A stretch of DNA of 64,000 nucleotides from contig NZ_VITR01000013.1 in NCBI RefSeq assembly GCF_007827955.1, positions 1 through 64,000 on the forward strand, written 5' to 3'. The position numbers were made by a program, and so were the translations under genes. How positions within the stretch are numbered: the first letter of the stretch is position 1; every line of letters starts with the position of its first letter. The notes beneath the pieces were generated by a model that had not been told where the DNA came from, ran no database searches, and worked only from the letters and a program-made list of their open reading frames with translations. Positions 40,675-51,913 of this stretch are shown here, in pieces. The stretch is from Nitrospirillum pindoramense (GTDB lineage: Bacteria > Pseudomonadota > Alphaproteobacteria > Azospirillales > Azospirillaceae).

Positions 40675-43600
40675 ATGGCGCTCAAAGCAGAACAGCGCAA
40701 ATCCGAACTGACCGAACAGATCGCCGCCAAGGTGCGGGACCGCCTGGCCCGGGAAAAGGCCGGCCCGGCGGAACGCTTCGTCCGGCAGTTCTACGCCAAC
40801 GTGCCCCCGGACGACATCCTGCGCAGCAGCAGCGACGAGCTGTACGGCGCCGCCATCGCCATGTGGCAGTTCGGCGCGGTGCGCAAGCCCGAGACCGCCC
40901 AGGTGCGCGTCTGCAATCCCAAGGTGGAGCAGGACGGCTGGCACGCCCCCCACACGGTGGTGGAGATCGTCAATGACGACATGCCCTTCCTGGTGGACAG
41001 CGTCTCGGCGGAGCTGAACCGCCATGGCCTGACGGTGCACCTGGTGATCCACCCGGTGGTCAAGGTGAAGCGCGACGCGGACGGCCGTCTGGTTGAGCTG
41101 TATGAGCCGCACGCCGCCCCCGCCGACGCCAAGGCCGAAAGCTTCATGCATGTGGAGGTGGACCAGCAGACCTCCCCCGAGCTTCTGGAAAAGGTCCGCG
41201 CCGGCCTGGTGCGCGTCCTGGCCGACGTGCGCGCCGCCGTGGAGGATTTCGAGGCCATGCGCAGCCGCGTGGCCGAAACCATCGCCGACTCGCAGAAGGC
41301 CAACCAGCCCCTGGACGCCGCCGAGGTGGCGGAGGGCCTGGACTTCCTGCGCTGGGTCGACGACGACCATTTCATCTTCTTAGGAGTCCGCGAGTACCGC
41401 TTCGGCAAGGAGGATGGCCAGGACACGCTGGATATCCTCAGCGGCGCCGGCCTGGGCATCCTGCGCGATGACGAGGTCTCGGTCTTCGACGGCCTGCGCT
41501 ATTTCTCCCAGCTGCCGCCGGACGTGCGCGCCTTCGTGCGCCAGCCGCGCGCCATCATGGTGACCAAGGCCAACAAGGATTCCACCGTCCACCGCCCGGC
41601 GCCGCTGGACGCCGTGATGGTGAAGCTGTTCGACGACAATGGCGTGGAGATCGGCGAGCGGCTGTTCGTCGGCCTGTTCACCTCGGTCGCCTACAACCGC
41701 GCGGCCCGCGAAATCCCCTATCTGCGCCAGAAGGTGAACCGGGCGCTGGAGCGGGCGGGCTTCGACAAGTCCAGCCACGATGGCAAGGCGCTGCTGCACA
41801 TCCTGGAGACCTATCCCCGGGATGAGTTGTTCCAAATCGGCGACGACGAACTGTTCGACATCGCCATGGGCGTGCTGCACCTGCAGGACCGCCAGCGCGT
41901 GGCCCTATTCGTGCGCAAGGACCCGTTCGAACGCTTCGTCAGCGCGCTGATCTACGTCCCCCGCGACCGCTACGACACCGACCTGCGCCTGAAGCTGCAG
42001 GGCATCCTGGAAACGGCGTTCGAGGGCAAGACCACGCAGTATCATGTGATGCTGTCGGAAAGTGTGCTGGCCCGCGCCCACATCATCATCCAGACCACCC
42101 CCGGCAAGGTGCCCGACTACGACGTCCGCGATGTCGAGGAGACGCTGATCGAAGCGGCGCGCGGTTGGGGTGAACGGCTGCAGCAGGCCCTGGTGGATGC
42201 CAAGGGCGAGGAGGTCGGCCTGCGCCTGGCCCGGCGCTATCGTCGCGGCACCCTGGCCGAGGGTTATCGCGAGATCTACAGCCCCGAAGCCGCCGTGATG
42301 GATATCGAGCGGCTGGAGGCGGTGGCGGCCACGGGCCGGATCGCGCTGAACCTGCACCGCCCGGTGGAGGCGGAGCCGCACGAGCTGTTCTTCAAGGTCT
42401 ACCACGACGACACGCCGGTGCAGCTGTCCCAGGCCCTGCCCATGCTGGAGGATCTGGGCCTGAAGATCCTGGCGGAAGGGGGCCCGCACGAGGTGCGCAT
42501 CCCCGGCCGCGAAAAGTCCATCTGGATTCAGGACTTCGAGATGAAGATGGCCAACGGCCAGGCCGTCGAGCTGGACGCGGTGAAGGAGGCGTTCGAGGAC
42601 GCCTTCATGCGCGTCTGGACCGGCGAGGCCCAGACCGACGGCTTCAACAAGCTGGTGCTGGGGGCCGGTTTGGCCTGGCGCGACGTCACCATGGTGCGCG
42701 CCTACGCCAAGTATCTGCGCCAGGCCCGCTTCGACTTCTCCCAGTCCTATATCGAGGACACGCTGGCGGCCCATGTGGGCATCACCAAGCTGCTGGTGCG
42801 CCTGTTCCACCTGGCCCATGACCCGGCCATCCTGGCCAAGCTGGGCCGGGAAGAGGTGGACAGCCAGCGCATGGGTCTGGTGGTGGAGATCGACCACGCC
42901 CTGGACCAGGTCACCAACCTGGATGAGGACCGCATCCTGCGCCGGATGCTGAACCTCATCCGCGCCACCCTGCGCACCAACTTCTTCCAGAAGGGCGCCG
43001 ACGGCCAGCCCAAGAGCTATCTGTCGTTCAAGCTGGACAGCCGATCCATCGACGACCTGCCGCTGCCCCGGCCCATGGTGGAAATCTGGGTCTACAGCCC
43101 CCGGGTCGAGGCCGTGCACCTGCGCGGCGGCAAGGTGGCGCGCGGCGGCATCCGCTGGTCCGACCGCAAGGAGGATTTCCGCACCGAGATTCTGGGCCTG
43201 ATCAAGGCGCAGATGGTGAAGAACGCCGTCATCGTGCCCATGGGGTCCAAGGGCGGCTTCGTGGTGAAGAACCCGCCGCCGCCCTCCGCCGGCCGCGAGG
43301 CGGCGCTGGCCGAAGGCATCGAGTGCTACAAGACCATGATGCGCGGCCTGCTGGACATCACCGACAACCTGGTGAAGGGCCAGGTGGTGCCGCCCCGGGA
43401 CGTGGTGCGCCTGGACGGCGACGACCCCTATCTGGTGGTCGCGGCCGACAAGGGCACGGCCACCTTCTCCGACATCGCCAACGGCGTCAGCCGCGACTAT
43501 GGTTTCTGGCTGGACGACGCCTTCGCCTCCGGCGGGTCGGCCGGCTATGACCACAAGAAGATGGGCATCACCGCGCGCGGCGCGTGGGAGGCGGTGAAGC

Positions 43601-45534
43601 GCCACTTCCGTGAACTGGGCCGCGATTGCCAGACCCAGGATTTCACCGTCGTGGGCGTGGGCGACATGTCGGGCGACGTGTTCGGCAACGGCATGCTGCT
43701 GTCCCGGCATATCCGCCTGGTGGCGGCCTTCGACCACCGCCATATCTTCCTGGACCCCAACCCGGACGCGGCCAGCAGCTGGGAAGAGCGCAAGCGCATG
43801 TTCGACCTGCCGCGCTCGTCCTGGGGGGACTATGACAAGTCCAAGCTGTCCCCGGGCGGCGGCATCTTCGAGCGTGGCGCCAAGTCCATTCCGCTGTCGC
43901 CCGAGATCCGGGCGGTTCTGGGCATCACGGCCGAGCGCCTGACCCCGGCGGAGCTGATGCAGGCCATCCTGAAGGCGGAGGTCGACCTGCTGTGGCTGGG
44001 CGGCATCGGCACCTATGTCAAGGCCGGGGGCGAGAGCAACGCCGAGGTGGGCGACAAGGCCAACGACGCCCTGCGCATCGACGGCCGCCAGGTCCGTGCC
44101 AAGGTGGTGGGCGAGGGCGCCAACCTGGGCTTTACCCAGCGCGGCCGCATCGAGGCGGCGCAGGCGGGCGTGCGGCTCAACACCGACGCCATCGACAACT
44201 CCGCCGGCGTCGACACCTCGGACCATGAGGTCAACATCAAGATCCTGCTGCGCGACGTGATGGACAGGGGCAGCATGACCCTGCCCCAGCGCGACGCCCT
44301 GCTGGCCACCATGACCGACGACGTGGCGGACCTGGTGCTGGCCGACAACTACCAGCAGACCCAGGCCCTTTCCATCGATGAGGCGGTGGCGCCCGACACG
44401 CTGGACGACCTGGCCCGCTTCATCCGCCTCATGGAAAAGGCGGGCAAGCTGAACCGCGCCATCGAGTTCCTGCCGACGGATGAGGAGGTGGCGCTGCGCG
44501 CCCAGGCCCGCCGGGGCCTGACGCGGCCGGAGACGGCGGTGCTGCTGGCCTATGCCAAGATCGACCTTTACGACAAGCTGCTGAACTCCGACCTGCCGGA
44601 CGATGCCAAGATGGCGGCCGACCTGGTGGAGTATTTCCCGGAAAGCCTGCAGCGGCAGTACCCGCAGGCGGTGGCCGGCCATCAGCTGCGGCGGGAGATC
44701 ATCGCCACCGTGGCCACCAACAGCATGGTGAACCGCGTCGGTCCCAGCTTTGTGGCCGAGATGGTGGAACAGACCGGCATGGGTGAGGCCGACGTGGCCC
44801 GCGCCTATCACATCGTCCGCGACGCCTATGGCCTGCCGGCGGTGTGGAAGGCCATCGACGCCCTGGACAACCAGGTGCCGGCGGCGGTCCAGACCGACAT
44901 GGGCCTAGCCACCCGCCGCCTGCTGCGCCGCGCGGTGCCCTGGACGCTGCTGAACAACAGCCATCCGCTGGACATGGCGGCGGGCATCGCCCGCCTGGCG
45001 CCGGCGGTGAAGGTGCTGTCCAAGGCGCTGGCCGACATCCTGTCGCCCGACGCCGCCGCCGACTTGGGGGCCAAGAAGGACGCGCTGGAACAGGCGGGCG
45101 TGCCGGCGGAGCTGGCCCACCACGTCGCGGCGCTCTCCGCCCTGGGGGCCGCCACCGACATCAGCCAGATCGCGGTGGAAACCAACCGCGGGGTGGACAA
45201 GGTCGCGGCCGTCCACTTCGCGCTGGGCGAGCGGCTGGGCTTCGACTGGCTGCGCGGCCGGGCGGAGGCGGTGAAGACCACCACGCATTGGCAGCGCCAG
45301 GCGCTGGGCGCCATCATCGACGACCTCTACAGCCTGCAGGGCCGCCTGGCGGCCCGGGTGCTGGCGGGCGAGGGCGACGATGCGGCCGCCCTGATCGACA
45401 GTTGGCTGGCGGCCAAGGCCGGACCGGTGGACCGCATCCAGTCCCTGCTGGCGGAACTGCGCGGCGTGGCGCACCTGGACGTGGCCATGCTGGCGGTGGC
45501 CACCCGCCAGTTGCGGGGCTTGACGGCGGGCTGA
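40675..45534 (+). CDS. NAD-specific glutamate dehydrogenase, large type
   Basis: 1,619 residues, the normal length of the 180-kDa GDH class. The N-terminal half carries ACT-like sensory segments (VEIVNDDMPFLVDSVSAELNRHGL, SALIYVPRDRYDTDLRLKLQ). The catalytic part includes GGIRWSDRKEDFRTEILGLIKAQMVKNAVIVP, GSKGGFVVK with the glutamate-binding Lys, DKGTATFSDIAN and a nucleotide-binding segment (FTVVGVGDMSGDVFGNGMLLS). A long helical C-terminal domain follows. It deaminates glutamate to 2-oxoglutarate, supporting catabolic use of amino acids. The ATG follows GGGAGAAG. Confidence 0.96.
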   Translation: MALKAEQRKSELTEQIAAKVRDRLAREKAGPAERFVRQFYANVPPDDILRSSSDELYGAAIAMWQFGAVRKPETAQVRVCNPKVEQDGWHAPHTVVEIVNDDMPFLVDSVSAELNRHGLTVHLVIHPVVKVKRDADGRLVELYEPHAAPADAKAESFMHVEVDQQTSPELLEKVRAGLVRVLADVRAAVEDFEAMRSRVAETIADSQKANQPLDAAEVAEGLDFLRWVDDDHFIFLGVREYRFGKEDGQDTLDILSGAGLGILRDDEVSVFDGLRYFSQLPPDVRAFVRQPRAIMVTKANKDSTVHRPAPLDAVMVKLFDDNGVEIGERLFVGLFTSVAYNRAAREIPYLRQKVNRALERAGFDKSSHDGKALLHILETYPRDELFQIGDDELFDIAMGVLHLQDRQRVALFVRKDPFERFVSALIYVPRDRYDTDLRLKLQGILETAFEGKTTQYHVMLSESVLARAHIIIQTTPGKVPDYDVRDVEETLIEAARGWGERLQQALVDAKGEEVGLRLARRYRRGTLAEGYREIYSPEAAVMDIERLEAVAATGRIALNLHRPVEAEPHELFFKVYHDDTPVQLSQALPMLEDLGLKILAEGGPHEVRIPGREKSIWIQDFEMKMANGQAVELDAVKEAFEDAFMRVWTGEAQTDGFNKLVLGAGLAWRDVTMVRAYAKYLRQARFDFSQSYIEDTLAAHVGITKLLVRLFHLAHDPAILAKLGREEVDSQRMGLVVEIDHALDQVTNLDEDRILRRMLNLIRATLRTNFFQKGADGQPKSYLSFKLDSRSIDDLPLPRPMVEIWVYSPRVEAVHLRGGKVARGGIRWSDRKEDFRTEILGLIKAQMVKNAVIVPMGSKGGFVVKNPPPPSAGREAALAEGIECYKTMMRGLLDITDNLVKGQVVPPRDVVRLDGDDPYLVVAADKGTATFSDIANGVSRDYGFWLDDAFASGGSAGYDHKKMGITARGAWEAVKRHFRELGRDCQTQDFTVVGVGDMSGDVFGNGMLLSRHIRLVAAFDHRHIFLDPNPDAASSWEERKRMFDLPRSSWGDYDKSKLSPGGGIFERGAKSIPLSPEIRAVLGITAERLTPAELMQAILKAEVDLLWLGGIGTYVKAGGESNAEVGDKANDALRIDGRQVRAKVVGEGANLGFTQRGRIEAAQAGVRLNTDAIDNSAGVDTSDHEVNIKILLRDVMDRGSMTLPQRDALLATMTDDVADLVLADNYQQTQALSIDEAVAPDTLDDLARFIRLMEKAGKLNRAIEFLPTDEEVALRAQARRGLTRPETAVLLAYAKIDLYDKLLNSDLPDDAKMAADLVEYFPESLQRQYPQAVAGHQLRREIIATVATNSMVNRVGPSFVAEMVEQTGMGEADVARAYHIVRDAYGLPAVWKAIDALDNQVPAAVQTDMGLATRRLLRRAVPWTLLNNSHPLDMAAGIARLAPAVKVLSKALADILSPDAAADLGAKKDALEQAGVPAELAHHVAALSALGAATDISQIAVETNRGVDKVAAVHFALGERLGFDWLRGRAEAVKTTTHWQRQALGAIIDDLYSLQGRLAARVLAGEGDDAAALIDSWLAAKAGPVDRIQSLLAELRGVAHLDVAMLAVATRQLRGLTAG

Positions 45535-45849
45535 TTTACCCCCGGGGCGTGACCGGCGGCATGGGGCTCGTCCCCATGCCGCTGTGGCCCCGTGCCCCTC
45601 GACGGCCGCCACCCGTCAATCAGCCGCCCGTTAATCAGGGGCGGTGCCACGCGATTCTTCACGTGAATTTCAACCCTGATTCTCCGACCTCTGCGCTGTG
45701 GGCGCAGTGGCGAACTGTCGCTTGCGCAAAGGCCGGCGACTCCATATTTATTGATTTCACAACGCCTCTCCGTGCATTGCCAAGATTGTCCGGTGGGTGA
45801 TGTCGTTTCCCCGATATCCTTTGGGGAAACCGGTTCCGAAGGTGCCCTC
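45535..45849. other. 315-bp intergenic region with a hairpin
   Basis: GCGGCATGGGG (45556-45566) pairs with CCCCATGCCGC (45572-45582) around CTCGT, a strong hairpin 22 bp after the NAD-GDH stop that probably ends its transcript, although no T-run follows. The rest should carry the coaBC promoter; no gene is seen. Confidence 0.6.
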
Positions 45850-47142
45850 TTGTCCGCGACCCCGGATTACAGCGTTCTGGATGGCAAGCGTCTGCTGCTG
45901 ATCATTTCCGGCGGCATCGCGGCCTATAAATGCCTGGAGCTGATCCGCCGGTTGAGGGAGCGGGGCGTGCGCGTGCGCGCCGTCCTGACGCAGGCGGCGC
46001 AGCAGTTCGTCACCCCCCTGTCCGTGGCCGCCCTTTCGGAGGAGAAGGTCTACACCGACCTCTTCTCCCTGACCGACGAATCAGAAATGGGCCACATCCG
46101 CCTGTCGCGCGAAGCCGACCTGGTGGTGGTGGCGCCGGCCAGCGCCGACATCCTGGCGCGCATGGCCGCCGGCATGGCCAATGACCTGGCGACGACGGCG
46201 CTGCTGGCCACCGACAAGCCGGTGCTGGTGGTGCCGGCCATGAATGTCATGATGTGGACCAATCCGGCCACCCAGGCCAACGTCCGCATCCTGGAACAGC
46301 GCGGCATCCGGCGCCTGGGGCCCGCCGCCGGCGACATGGCCTGCGGTGAGGTCGGCTCCGGCCGCATGGTGGAGCCGATGGAGATCGTGGCCGCCATCGC
46401 CGCCTTTTTCGCCGGGCAGAGCGCGTCCAAACCCCTGGCCGGCCGCCGCGCCGTGGTGACCAGCGGCCCCACCCATGAACCTATCGACCCCGTGCGCTAC
46501 ATCGCCAACCGGTCATCCGGCAAGCAGGGCCATGCCGTGGCGGCGGCCCTGGCGGCGTTGGGTGCCGACGTGACCCTGGTCAGCGGCCCCGTCACCCTGG
46601 CCGACCCAATGGGCGTGCGCGTGGTGCGGGTGGAGACGGCGGCCGAGATGCTGGCCGCCAGTCAGGGCGCGCTTCCGGCCGACATCGCCGTCTGCGCCGC
46701 CGCCGTGGCCGATTGGCGCGTGGCGGCCGCCGCAGGCGACAAGGTGAAGAAGGGCCCAGACGGCCCGCCCACCCTGACCCTGGCGGAGAACCCCGACATC
46801 CTGGCCACCCTGGCCCAGGCCGGCCCGGCGCGGCCCCGCCTGGTGGTGGGCTTCGCCGCCGAGACGCGCGACGTGCTGGCCTACGCCGCCGCCAAGCTGG
46901 CCAAGAAGGGCTGCGACTGGATCGTCGCCAACGACGTGGCGACCGGCACCGGCACCTTCGGCGGCGACGACAATCAGGTGCATCTGCTGCGCCGGGGGGC
47001 CGCGCCTGAGGCCCCTCTGATCGAAACTTGGCCGCGCCTGAGCAAGACCGAGGTCGCGGCGCGCCTGGCCCAGGCCATCGCCGACACCCTGTCACCCCCC
47101 ATCGCCCTTTCAACAAGCAACAACAACCCGGAACCCGTTTGA
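45850..47142 (+). CDS. coaBC: Bifunctional phosphopantothenoylcysteine decarboxylase/synthetase
   Basis: About 430 residues. The CoaC half has [21 protein letters not shown] (flavin site), the active-site His in the [19 protein letters not shown] region and the PAMN motif ([12 protein letters not shown]). The CoaB half starts at [24 protein letters not shown] and has FAAETRD and ANDV. Together they make 4'-phosphopantetheine for CoA. A TTG start at 45850 is chosen because GAAGG lies seven bases before it; the frame is open to an ATG at 45751. The last base overlaps the dut start. Confidence 0.93.
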   Translation: MSATPDYSVLDGKRLLLIISGGIAAYKCLELIRRLRERGVRVRAVLTQAAQQFVTPLSVAALSEEKVYTDLFSLTDESEMGHIRLSREADLVVVAPASADILARMAAGMANDLATTALLATDKPVLVVPAMNVMMWTNPATQANVRILEQRGIRRLGPAAGDMACGEVGSGRMVEPMEIVAAIAAFFAGQSASKPLAGRRAVVTSGPTHEPIDPVRYIANRSSGKQGHAVAAALAALGADVTLVSGPVTLADPMGVRVVRVETAAEMLAASQGALPADIAVCAAAVADWRVAAAAGDKVKKGPDGPPTLTLAENPDILATLAQAGPARPRLVVGFAAETRDVLAYAAAKLAKKGCDWIVANDVATGTGTFGGDDNQVHLLRRGAAPEAPLIETWPRLSKTEVAARLAQAIADTLSPPIALSTSNNNPEPV

Positions 47143-47615
47143 TGACCGAAGCCATTACCGTCGCCGTCACCCGCCTGCCCCATGGCAAGGATCTGGATCT
47201 GCCCGCCTATGCCACCGCCCAGGCCGCCGGCCTGGACCTGATGGCGGCCGTGTCGGCCCCGGTGGTCATCCCGCCGCTGGGCCGCGCGCTGGTGCCCACG
47301 GGCCTGGCCATTTCCCTGCCGGTGGGTTTCGAGGCACAGGTGCGTCCGCGCTCCGGCCTCGCCCTGAAGAACGGTGTCACGGTGCTGAACGCTCCCGGCA
47401 CGGTGGACGCCGATTACCGGGGCGAGGTGGGCGTGATCCTGGTGAACCTGGGGGACCAGCCCTTCACCATCGAGCGCGGCATGCGCATCGCGCAGATGGT
47501 GATCGCCCGCCACGAACGCATCCAATGGAACGAGGTGGAAAGCCTGGATGAGACCGCCCGCGGCGCCGGCGGCTTCGGGTCCACCGGTACCGCCGCCACC
47601 GGTCGCGCGGGTTGA
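47142..47615 (+). CDS. dut: dUTP pyrophosphatase
   Basis: 157 residues, trimeric dUTPase. Five motifs are in order: [50 protein letters not shown] and the C-terminal GAGGFGSTG that closes over the active site. It keeps uracil out of DNA and supplies dUMP. It is coupled to coaBC through a one-base overlap, a gene pair kept together in many bacteria. Confidence 0.95.
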   Translation: MTEAITVAVTRLPHGKDLDLPAYATAQAAGLDLMAAVSAPVVIPPLGRALVPTGLAISLPVGFEAQVRPRSGLALKNGVTVLNAPGTVDADYRGEVGVILVNLGDQPFTIERGMRIAQMVIARHERIQWNEVESLDETARGAGGFGSTGTAATGRAG

Positions 47616-47619
47616 AGAA

Positions 47620-48087
47620 ATGGGGGAAGGGATGCTGCGGATTTCCAAGAAGCTGATGTTCGCCATCGAGGTGGTGCTGGACATCGCCTACAACGCCGGT
47701 TCCGAACCCGTGCAGTCGGGGGAGATCACGGCGCGGCAGGGCATCCCCAAGCGTTACCTGGAACAGGTGCTGCAGGCCCTGGTGCGGGCGGGTATCCTGG
47801 CGGGGGTGCGCGGGCCCCGGGGCGGCTATCGCCTGGCGCGGGAACGCCGCCGCATCACAGTGGGCGAGATCGTGCGCATCGTCCGCGCCCTGGAACAGGC
47901 CACCGACCCCATGGAGGAGCCGGTGGGGGCCGAGCTGGGCCGCCAGGTGGTGCGGCCGCTGTGGGCCGAACTGCAGGATGACTGCATGCGCCGCCTGGAT
48001 CAGACCACCATTGAGGATCTGTGCCTGCGCGCCCATCGCGCCGGCATCGAAAGCGAAGCGACCCACAAGCTGGACTTCAGCATCTAA
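47620..48087 (+). CDS. Rrf2-family regulator without Fe-S cysteines
   Basis: 155 residues. [20 protein letters not shown], then [39 protein letters not shown], is the Rrf2 winged helix. The region that holds three cluster-binding cysteines in IscR instead reads [20 protein letters not shown], with no cysteines; the only ones come later (DDCMRR, DLCLRA). It resembles the CymR-type branch that controls cysteine synthesis, which fits its place 17 bp before cysK. The start at 47620 could instead be the ATG at 47632. Confidence 0.85.
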   Translation: MGEGMLRISKKLMFAIEVVLDIAYNAGSEPVQSGEITARQGIPKRYLEQVLQALVRAGILAGVRGPRGGYRLARERRRITVGEIVRIVRALEQATDPMEEPVGAELGRQVVRPLWAELQDDCMRRLDQTTIEDLCLRAHRAGIESEATHKLDFSI

Positions 48088-48104
48088 GGAAACGGAGCAC
48101 CATC

Positions 48105-49085
<981 letters not shown>

Positions 49086-49107
49086 CCGGCCTGGATCGAC
49101 GCTGAGG

Positions 49108-49136
49108 GGGGCCGGCCACAGCGCCGGCCCCTTTTT
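49108..49136 (+). terminator. Rho-independent terminator after cysK
   Basis: GGGGCCGGC pairs perfectly with GCCGGCCCC around CACAGC and is followed by TTTTT (49132-49136). Confidence 0.93.
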
Positions 49137-49175
49137 CCCGCACATCCTGTCCCACGGTTTTAGTTTTACCTAGGC

Positions 49176-49249
49176 CGCGACTGCGGCCGCCGGAGATTTT
49201 CGGGGAGCCGAAGGCGGACTGAAAATCGAGGACAAGCCAAGGGGCGGAT
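49176..49249 (+). repeat. Dispersed intergenic repeat, copy 2
   Basis: CGCGACTGCGG, then CGCCGGAGATTTTCGGGGAG, CCGAAGGCGGACTG, AAATCGAGGA and AAGCCAAG repeat the block order of 32204-32288 in the opposite orientation. It ends about 30 bp before the moeB start and may fold, since CCGCCGGCG follows. Confidence 0.7.
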
Positions 49250-49277
49250 GCCCCGCCGGCGCCTGAGGCAACCGTAC

Positions 49278-50105
49278 ATGGACTTCACCGATTCACAGAT
49301 CGAGCGCTACTCCCGCCACATCATCCTGAAGGAGGTGGGCGGGGAGGGGCAGGCCAGGCTGCTGGCCAGTTCCGTCCTGGTGGTGGGCGCCGGCGGCCTG
49401 GGCGCGCCCTTGCTGCTGTACCTGGCGGCGGCTGGCGTGGGGCGCATCGGCATCGTCGACGACGACACCGTCGACCTGTCCAACCTGCAGCGGCAGGTGG
49501 TGCATGACATGGCCTCGCTGGGCCAAGCCAAGGTCGACAGCGCCGCGGCCCGCCTGCGCGCCATCAACCCCGACGTGGTGGTGGAGACGCACCGCATGCG
49601 CCTGGGTCCCGGCAACGTCCGCGATCTGGTGCGGGCCTATGACATCGTGGCCGACGGGTCGGACAATTTCGCCACCCGCTTCCTGCTGAACGACGCCTGC
49701 TATTTCGAGCGCCGGCCCCTGGTGTCGGCCGCCATGCTGCGCTTCGACGGGCAGATTTCGACGTTCAAAGCTTATTTGGGCAAGGCCCACGAGGGGGCGT
49801 CCCACCCCTGCTACCGCTGCGTCTTTCCCGAGCCGCCGCCGCCCGGCCTGGTGCCGTCCTGTTCCGAGGCGGGGGTGCTGGGGGCGCTGGCCGGCACGGT
49901 GGGGTCCTTGCAGGCGCTGGAGGTGCTGAAGGAACTGCTGGGCATCGGCGACAGCCTGTCCGGACGCCTGATGCTCTATGACAGCCTGGGCGCCAGCTTC
50001 CGCACCGTGCGGGTGAAGCCTGACCCGGATTGCCCCCTGTGCGGCAGCCATCCGACCATCACCGCCCTGCCCGGTGAAGAAGGGCCGGGGGAAGAGACGA
50101 CATGA
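49278..50105 (+). CDS. moeB: E1-like adenylyltransferase/sulfurtransferase carrier-activating protein
   Basis: 275 residues of the MoeB/ThiF/HesA family. RYSRHIILKEVGGEGQARL is the typical opening, VLVVGAGGLGAPLLLYLAAAG binds ATP, DLSNLQRQVVH and DGSDNFATRFLLND carry catalytic residues, and the zinc cysteines are CYRC and CPLC. It adenylates the C-terminal glycine of MoaD or ThiS. MoeB and ThiF cannot be told apart here; the absence of thi genes favours MoeB. The next gene overlaps by four bases. Confidence 0.87.
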   Translation: MDFTDSQIERYSRHIILKEVGGEGQARLLASSVLVVGAGGLGAPLLLYLAAAGVGRIGIVDDDTVDLSNLQRQVVHDMASLGQAKVDSAAARLRAINPDVVVETHRMRLGPGNVRDLVRAYDIVADGSDNFATRFLLNDACYFERRPLVSAAMLRFDGQISTFKAYLGKAHEGASHPCYRCVFPEPPPPGLVPSCSEAGVLGALAGTVGSLQALEVLKELLGIGDSLSGRLMLYDSLGASFRTVRVKPDPDCPLCGSHPTITALPGEEGPGEETT

Positions 50106-50539
50106 CGACCGCTCAACCTGGCCTCTGCCCCCCTGGCCTGTCCATCGTCCTGCAATCGGGCGGTTTCGACCGGGTGCATTACGCCCTGGTCATGGCCACG
50201 GCGGCGGCGGCCATCGGCCGGCCCACCCTGCTGTTCGTCACCGGCCGGGCGCTGCGTTTCCTGCTGACCGATGATGGCTGGGCCTATCTGGACCCCGCCG
50301 ACGATGGGTCCACGGCCGTTGAGCGGGAACAACAGTACGCGGAAACCAACGTCGCCACCCTGGCGGAATTGGCCGAGTCGCTCACCCCCCTGGGCGTGCG
50401 CGTCATCGCGTGCGAGATGGGGTGGCGGGTGCTGGGGCTGGACCGGCCGGCCCTGCGCCCCGACGTGACGGTGGAAACGGCGGGCGTGGTCACCCTGTTG
50501 CAGGCGACCCCGCCGGGCGCCCATCTTATCCACCTGTGA
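50102..50539 (+). CDS. DsrE/DsrF-like protein
   Basis: 145 residues. LSIVLQSGGFDRVHYALVMATAAAAIGRPTLLFVTGRAL is the N-terminal strand-helix-strand of the DsrE/F fold, and VRVIACEMGWRVLGL has the Cys position used by sulfur-carrying members. The coupling to moeB (ATGA overlap) fits a role in sulfur transfer, but the substrate is unknown. Confidence 0.78.
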   Translation: MTTAQPGLCPPGLSIVLQSGGFDRVHYALVMATAAAAIGRPTLLFVTGRALRFLLTDDGWAYLDPADDGSTAVEREQQYAETNVATLAELAESLTPLGVRVIACEMGWRVLGLDRPALRPDVTVETAGVVTLLQATPPGAHLIHL

Positions 50540-50563
50540 CCCCCTTCCCGAAAGCGTGCCGCC

Positions 50564-51421
50564 ATGCCTGAATTGCCCGAGGTCGAGACCGTGGCCCGGG
50601 GCCTGGCCCTGAAGATGCTGGGGCGGACCCTGGTGCGGGTGGCCCAGCACCGCCCCAACCTGCGCACGCCCTTCCCCCCCCGCTTCGTCCAGCGCCTGAC
50701 CGGCCGCCGCGTGGCCAGCATCGGCCGCCGGGCCAAGTACGTGCTGATGCGCCTCGACCCCGGGGCGGAGGGGGGCGAGGACATCTTGCTCATCCATCTC
50801 GGCATGTCGGGCAGCATGGTGGTCAGCCGGGGGCCGGCCGGCGTGCCGGGCGCCCATGACCATGTCGTCATGGAAACGGACGACGGCGCTGTCGTCACCT
50901 TCAACGACCCCCGGCGCTTCGGCCTCATGGACCTGATCGCGGAGGGGCAGGTGGACAGCCACCCCCTGCTGGCCAAGCTGGGACCGGAACCGCTGGGCAA
51001 CGAGTTCGACGCGGACACCCTGTCGGCCCGGCTGGCGGGCAAGATGACGCCCATCAAGGCGGCGCTGCTGGACCAGCGGGTGGTGGCCGGCCTCGGCAAC
51101 ATCTACGTCTGCGAGGCGCTGTTCCGCTCAGGCATCAGCCCCGAGCGCTCGGCGGCCAGCGTGGCGGGCAAGGACGCCCAGCGCCTGGTGCCCGCCATCC
51201 GCGACGTGCTGACCGAGGCCATCGCCGCCGGCGGCTCCTCCCTGCGCGACTACGTCCAGTCCGATGGCGAACTGGGCTACTTCCAGCACTCCTTCGCCGT
51301 CTATGGGCGCGAGGGGCAGGCCTGCCCCGGTTGCGACTGCGACGTGGCCCGCACGGGCGGCGTGCGGCGGCTGGTCCAGGCTGGGCGGTCCAGCTTCTTC
51401 TGCGCACGGCGGCAGCGCTGA
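50564..51421 (+). CDS. mutM: Formamidopyrimidine-DNA glycosylase, altered zinc finger
   Basis: 285 residues. [13 protein letters not shown] gives the catalytic Pro2 and Glu3, GRRAKYVLM carries the conserved Lys, and the H2TH region reads [22 protein letters not shown]. It removes 8-oxoguanine. The C-terminal zinc finger is unusual: CPGC is present and followed by one extra Cys (CDCD), but the closing pair reads FFCARRQR where C-x2-C is expected, so the fourth ligand is Arg. Zinc may use the extra Cys or be weakly held. Coding looks otherwise intact. Confidence 0.93.
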   Translation: MPELPEVETVARGLALKMLGRTLVRVAQHRPNLRTPFPPRFVQRLTGRRVASIGRRAKYVLMRLDPGAEGGEDILLIHLGMSGSMVVSRGPAGVPGAHDHVVMETDDGAVVTFNDPRRFGLMDLIAEGQVDSHPLLAKLGPEPLGNEFDADTLSARLAGKMTPIKAALLDQRVVAGLGNIYVCEALFRSGISPERSAASVAGKDAQRLVPAIRDVLTEAIAAGGSSLRDYVQSDGELGYFQHSFAVYGREGQACPGCDCDVARTGGVRRLVQAGRSSFFCARRQR

Positions 51422-51535
51422 TCCATGCGGCCTTGCCCGTTGCCGGGCGGGCCGTCCTGCGTCACCATCATGCGCGGGGCGGGTAATTTCCGTTATGCCC
51501 CGCCTCTGGAGATCTCGGCCCTCGTGAGCCCCCGA

Positions 51536-51913
51536 ATGCGCTTAGCCTTTGTCGCCGCCCTGTCCCTTCCCTTGCTGCTGGCCGGGGGCCCGGGCCTCGC
51601 GCGGCCGGTGGAGCCGGGATACGTGCCGGGGGTGGAGGATTTGCCCCTGATGCCCGGCTTGACCGCGCCGACCAACGGCGCCGTGGTTTTCGACCAGCCG
51701 GAGGGGCGCATTGTCGAGTCGGCTGCCCAGGGCGACGTCAGCGCCGACGCCATCAACGCCTTCTATTCCCAGACCCTGCCGCAGCTGGGATGGCGTGCCG
51801 CCGGTGCCGGCCGCTGGGCACGCGATGGCGAGCGGCTGGAGATCACCGCCACCCGGGATGGCACCGGCAGCCGGGCGGAAACGATGGTGCGCTTCGTCCT
51901 GCGGCCACAGTAG
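51536..51913 (+). CDS. Small exported protein
   Basis: 125 residues with a signal peptide (MRLAFVAALSLPLLLAGGPGLA). The mature part (DLPLMPGLTAPTNGAVVFDQPEGRIVESAAQGDVSADAINAFYSQTLPQLGWR...) is like a short family of alphaproteobacterial envelope proteins, where GxI-x-E-(A/S)-x-A-x-G and a W-R strand recur. Function unknown. An in-frame GTG four codons upstream (51524) is an alternative start. Confidence 0.65.
   Translation: MRLAFVAALSLPLLLAGGPGLARPVEPGYVPGVEDLPLMPGLTAPTNGAVVFDQPEGRIVESAAQGDVSADAINAFYSQTLPQLGWRAAGAGRWARDGERLEITATRDGTGSRAETMVRFVLRPQ

Noticed and set aside
41905-44811. Open frame of nearly 970 codons opposite the NAD-GDH gene
   Set aside because: Composition is that of an antisense shadow (His, Gln, Gly, Val); the plus-strand gene has clear family motifs.
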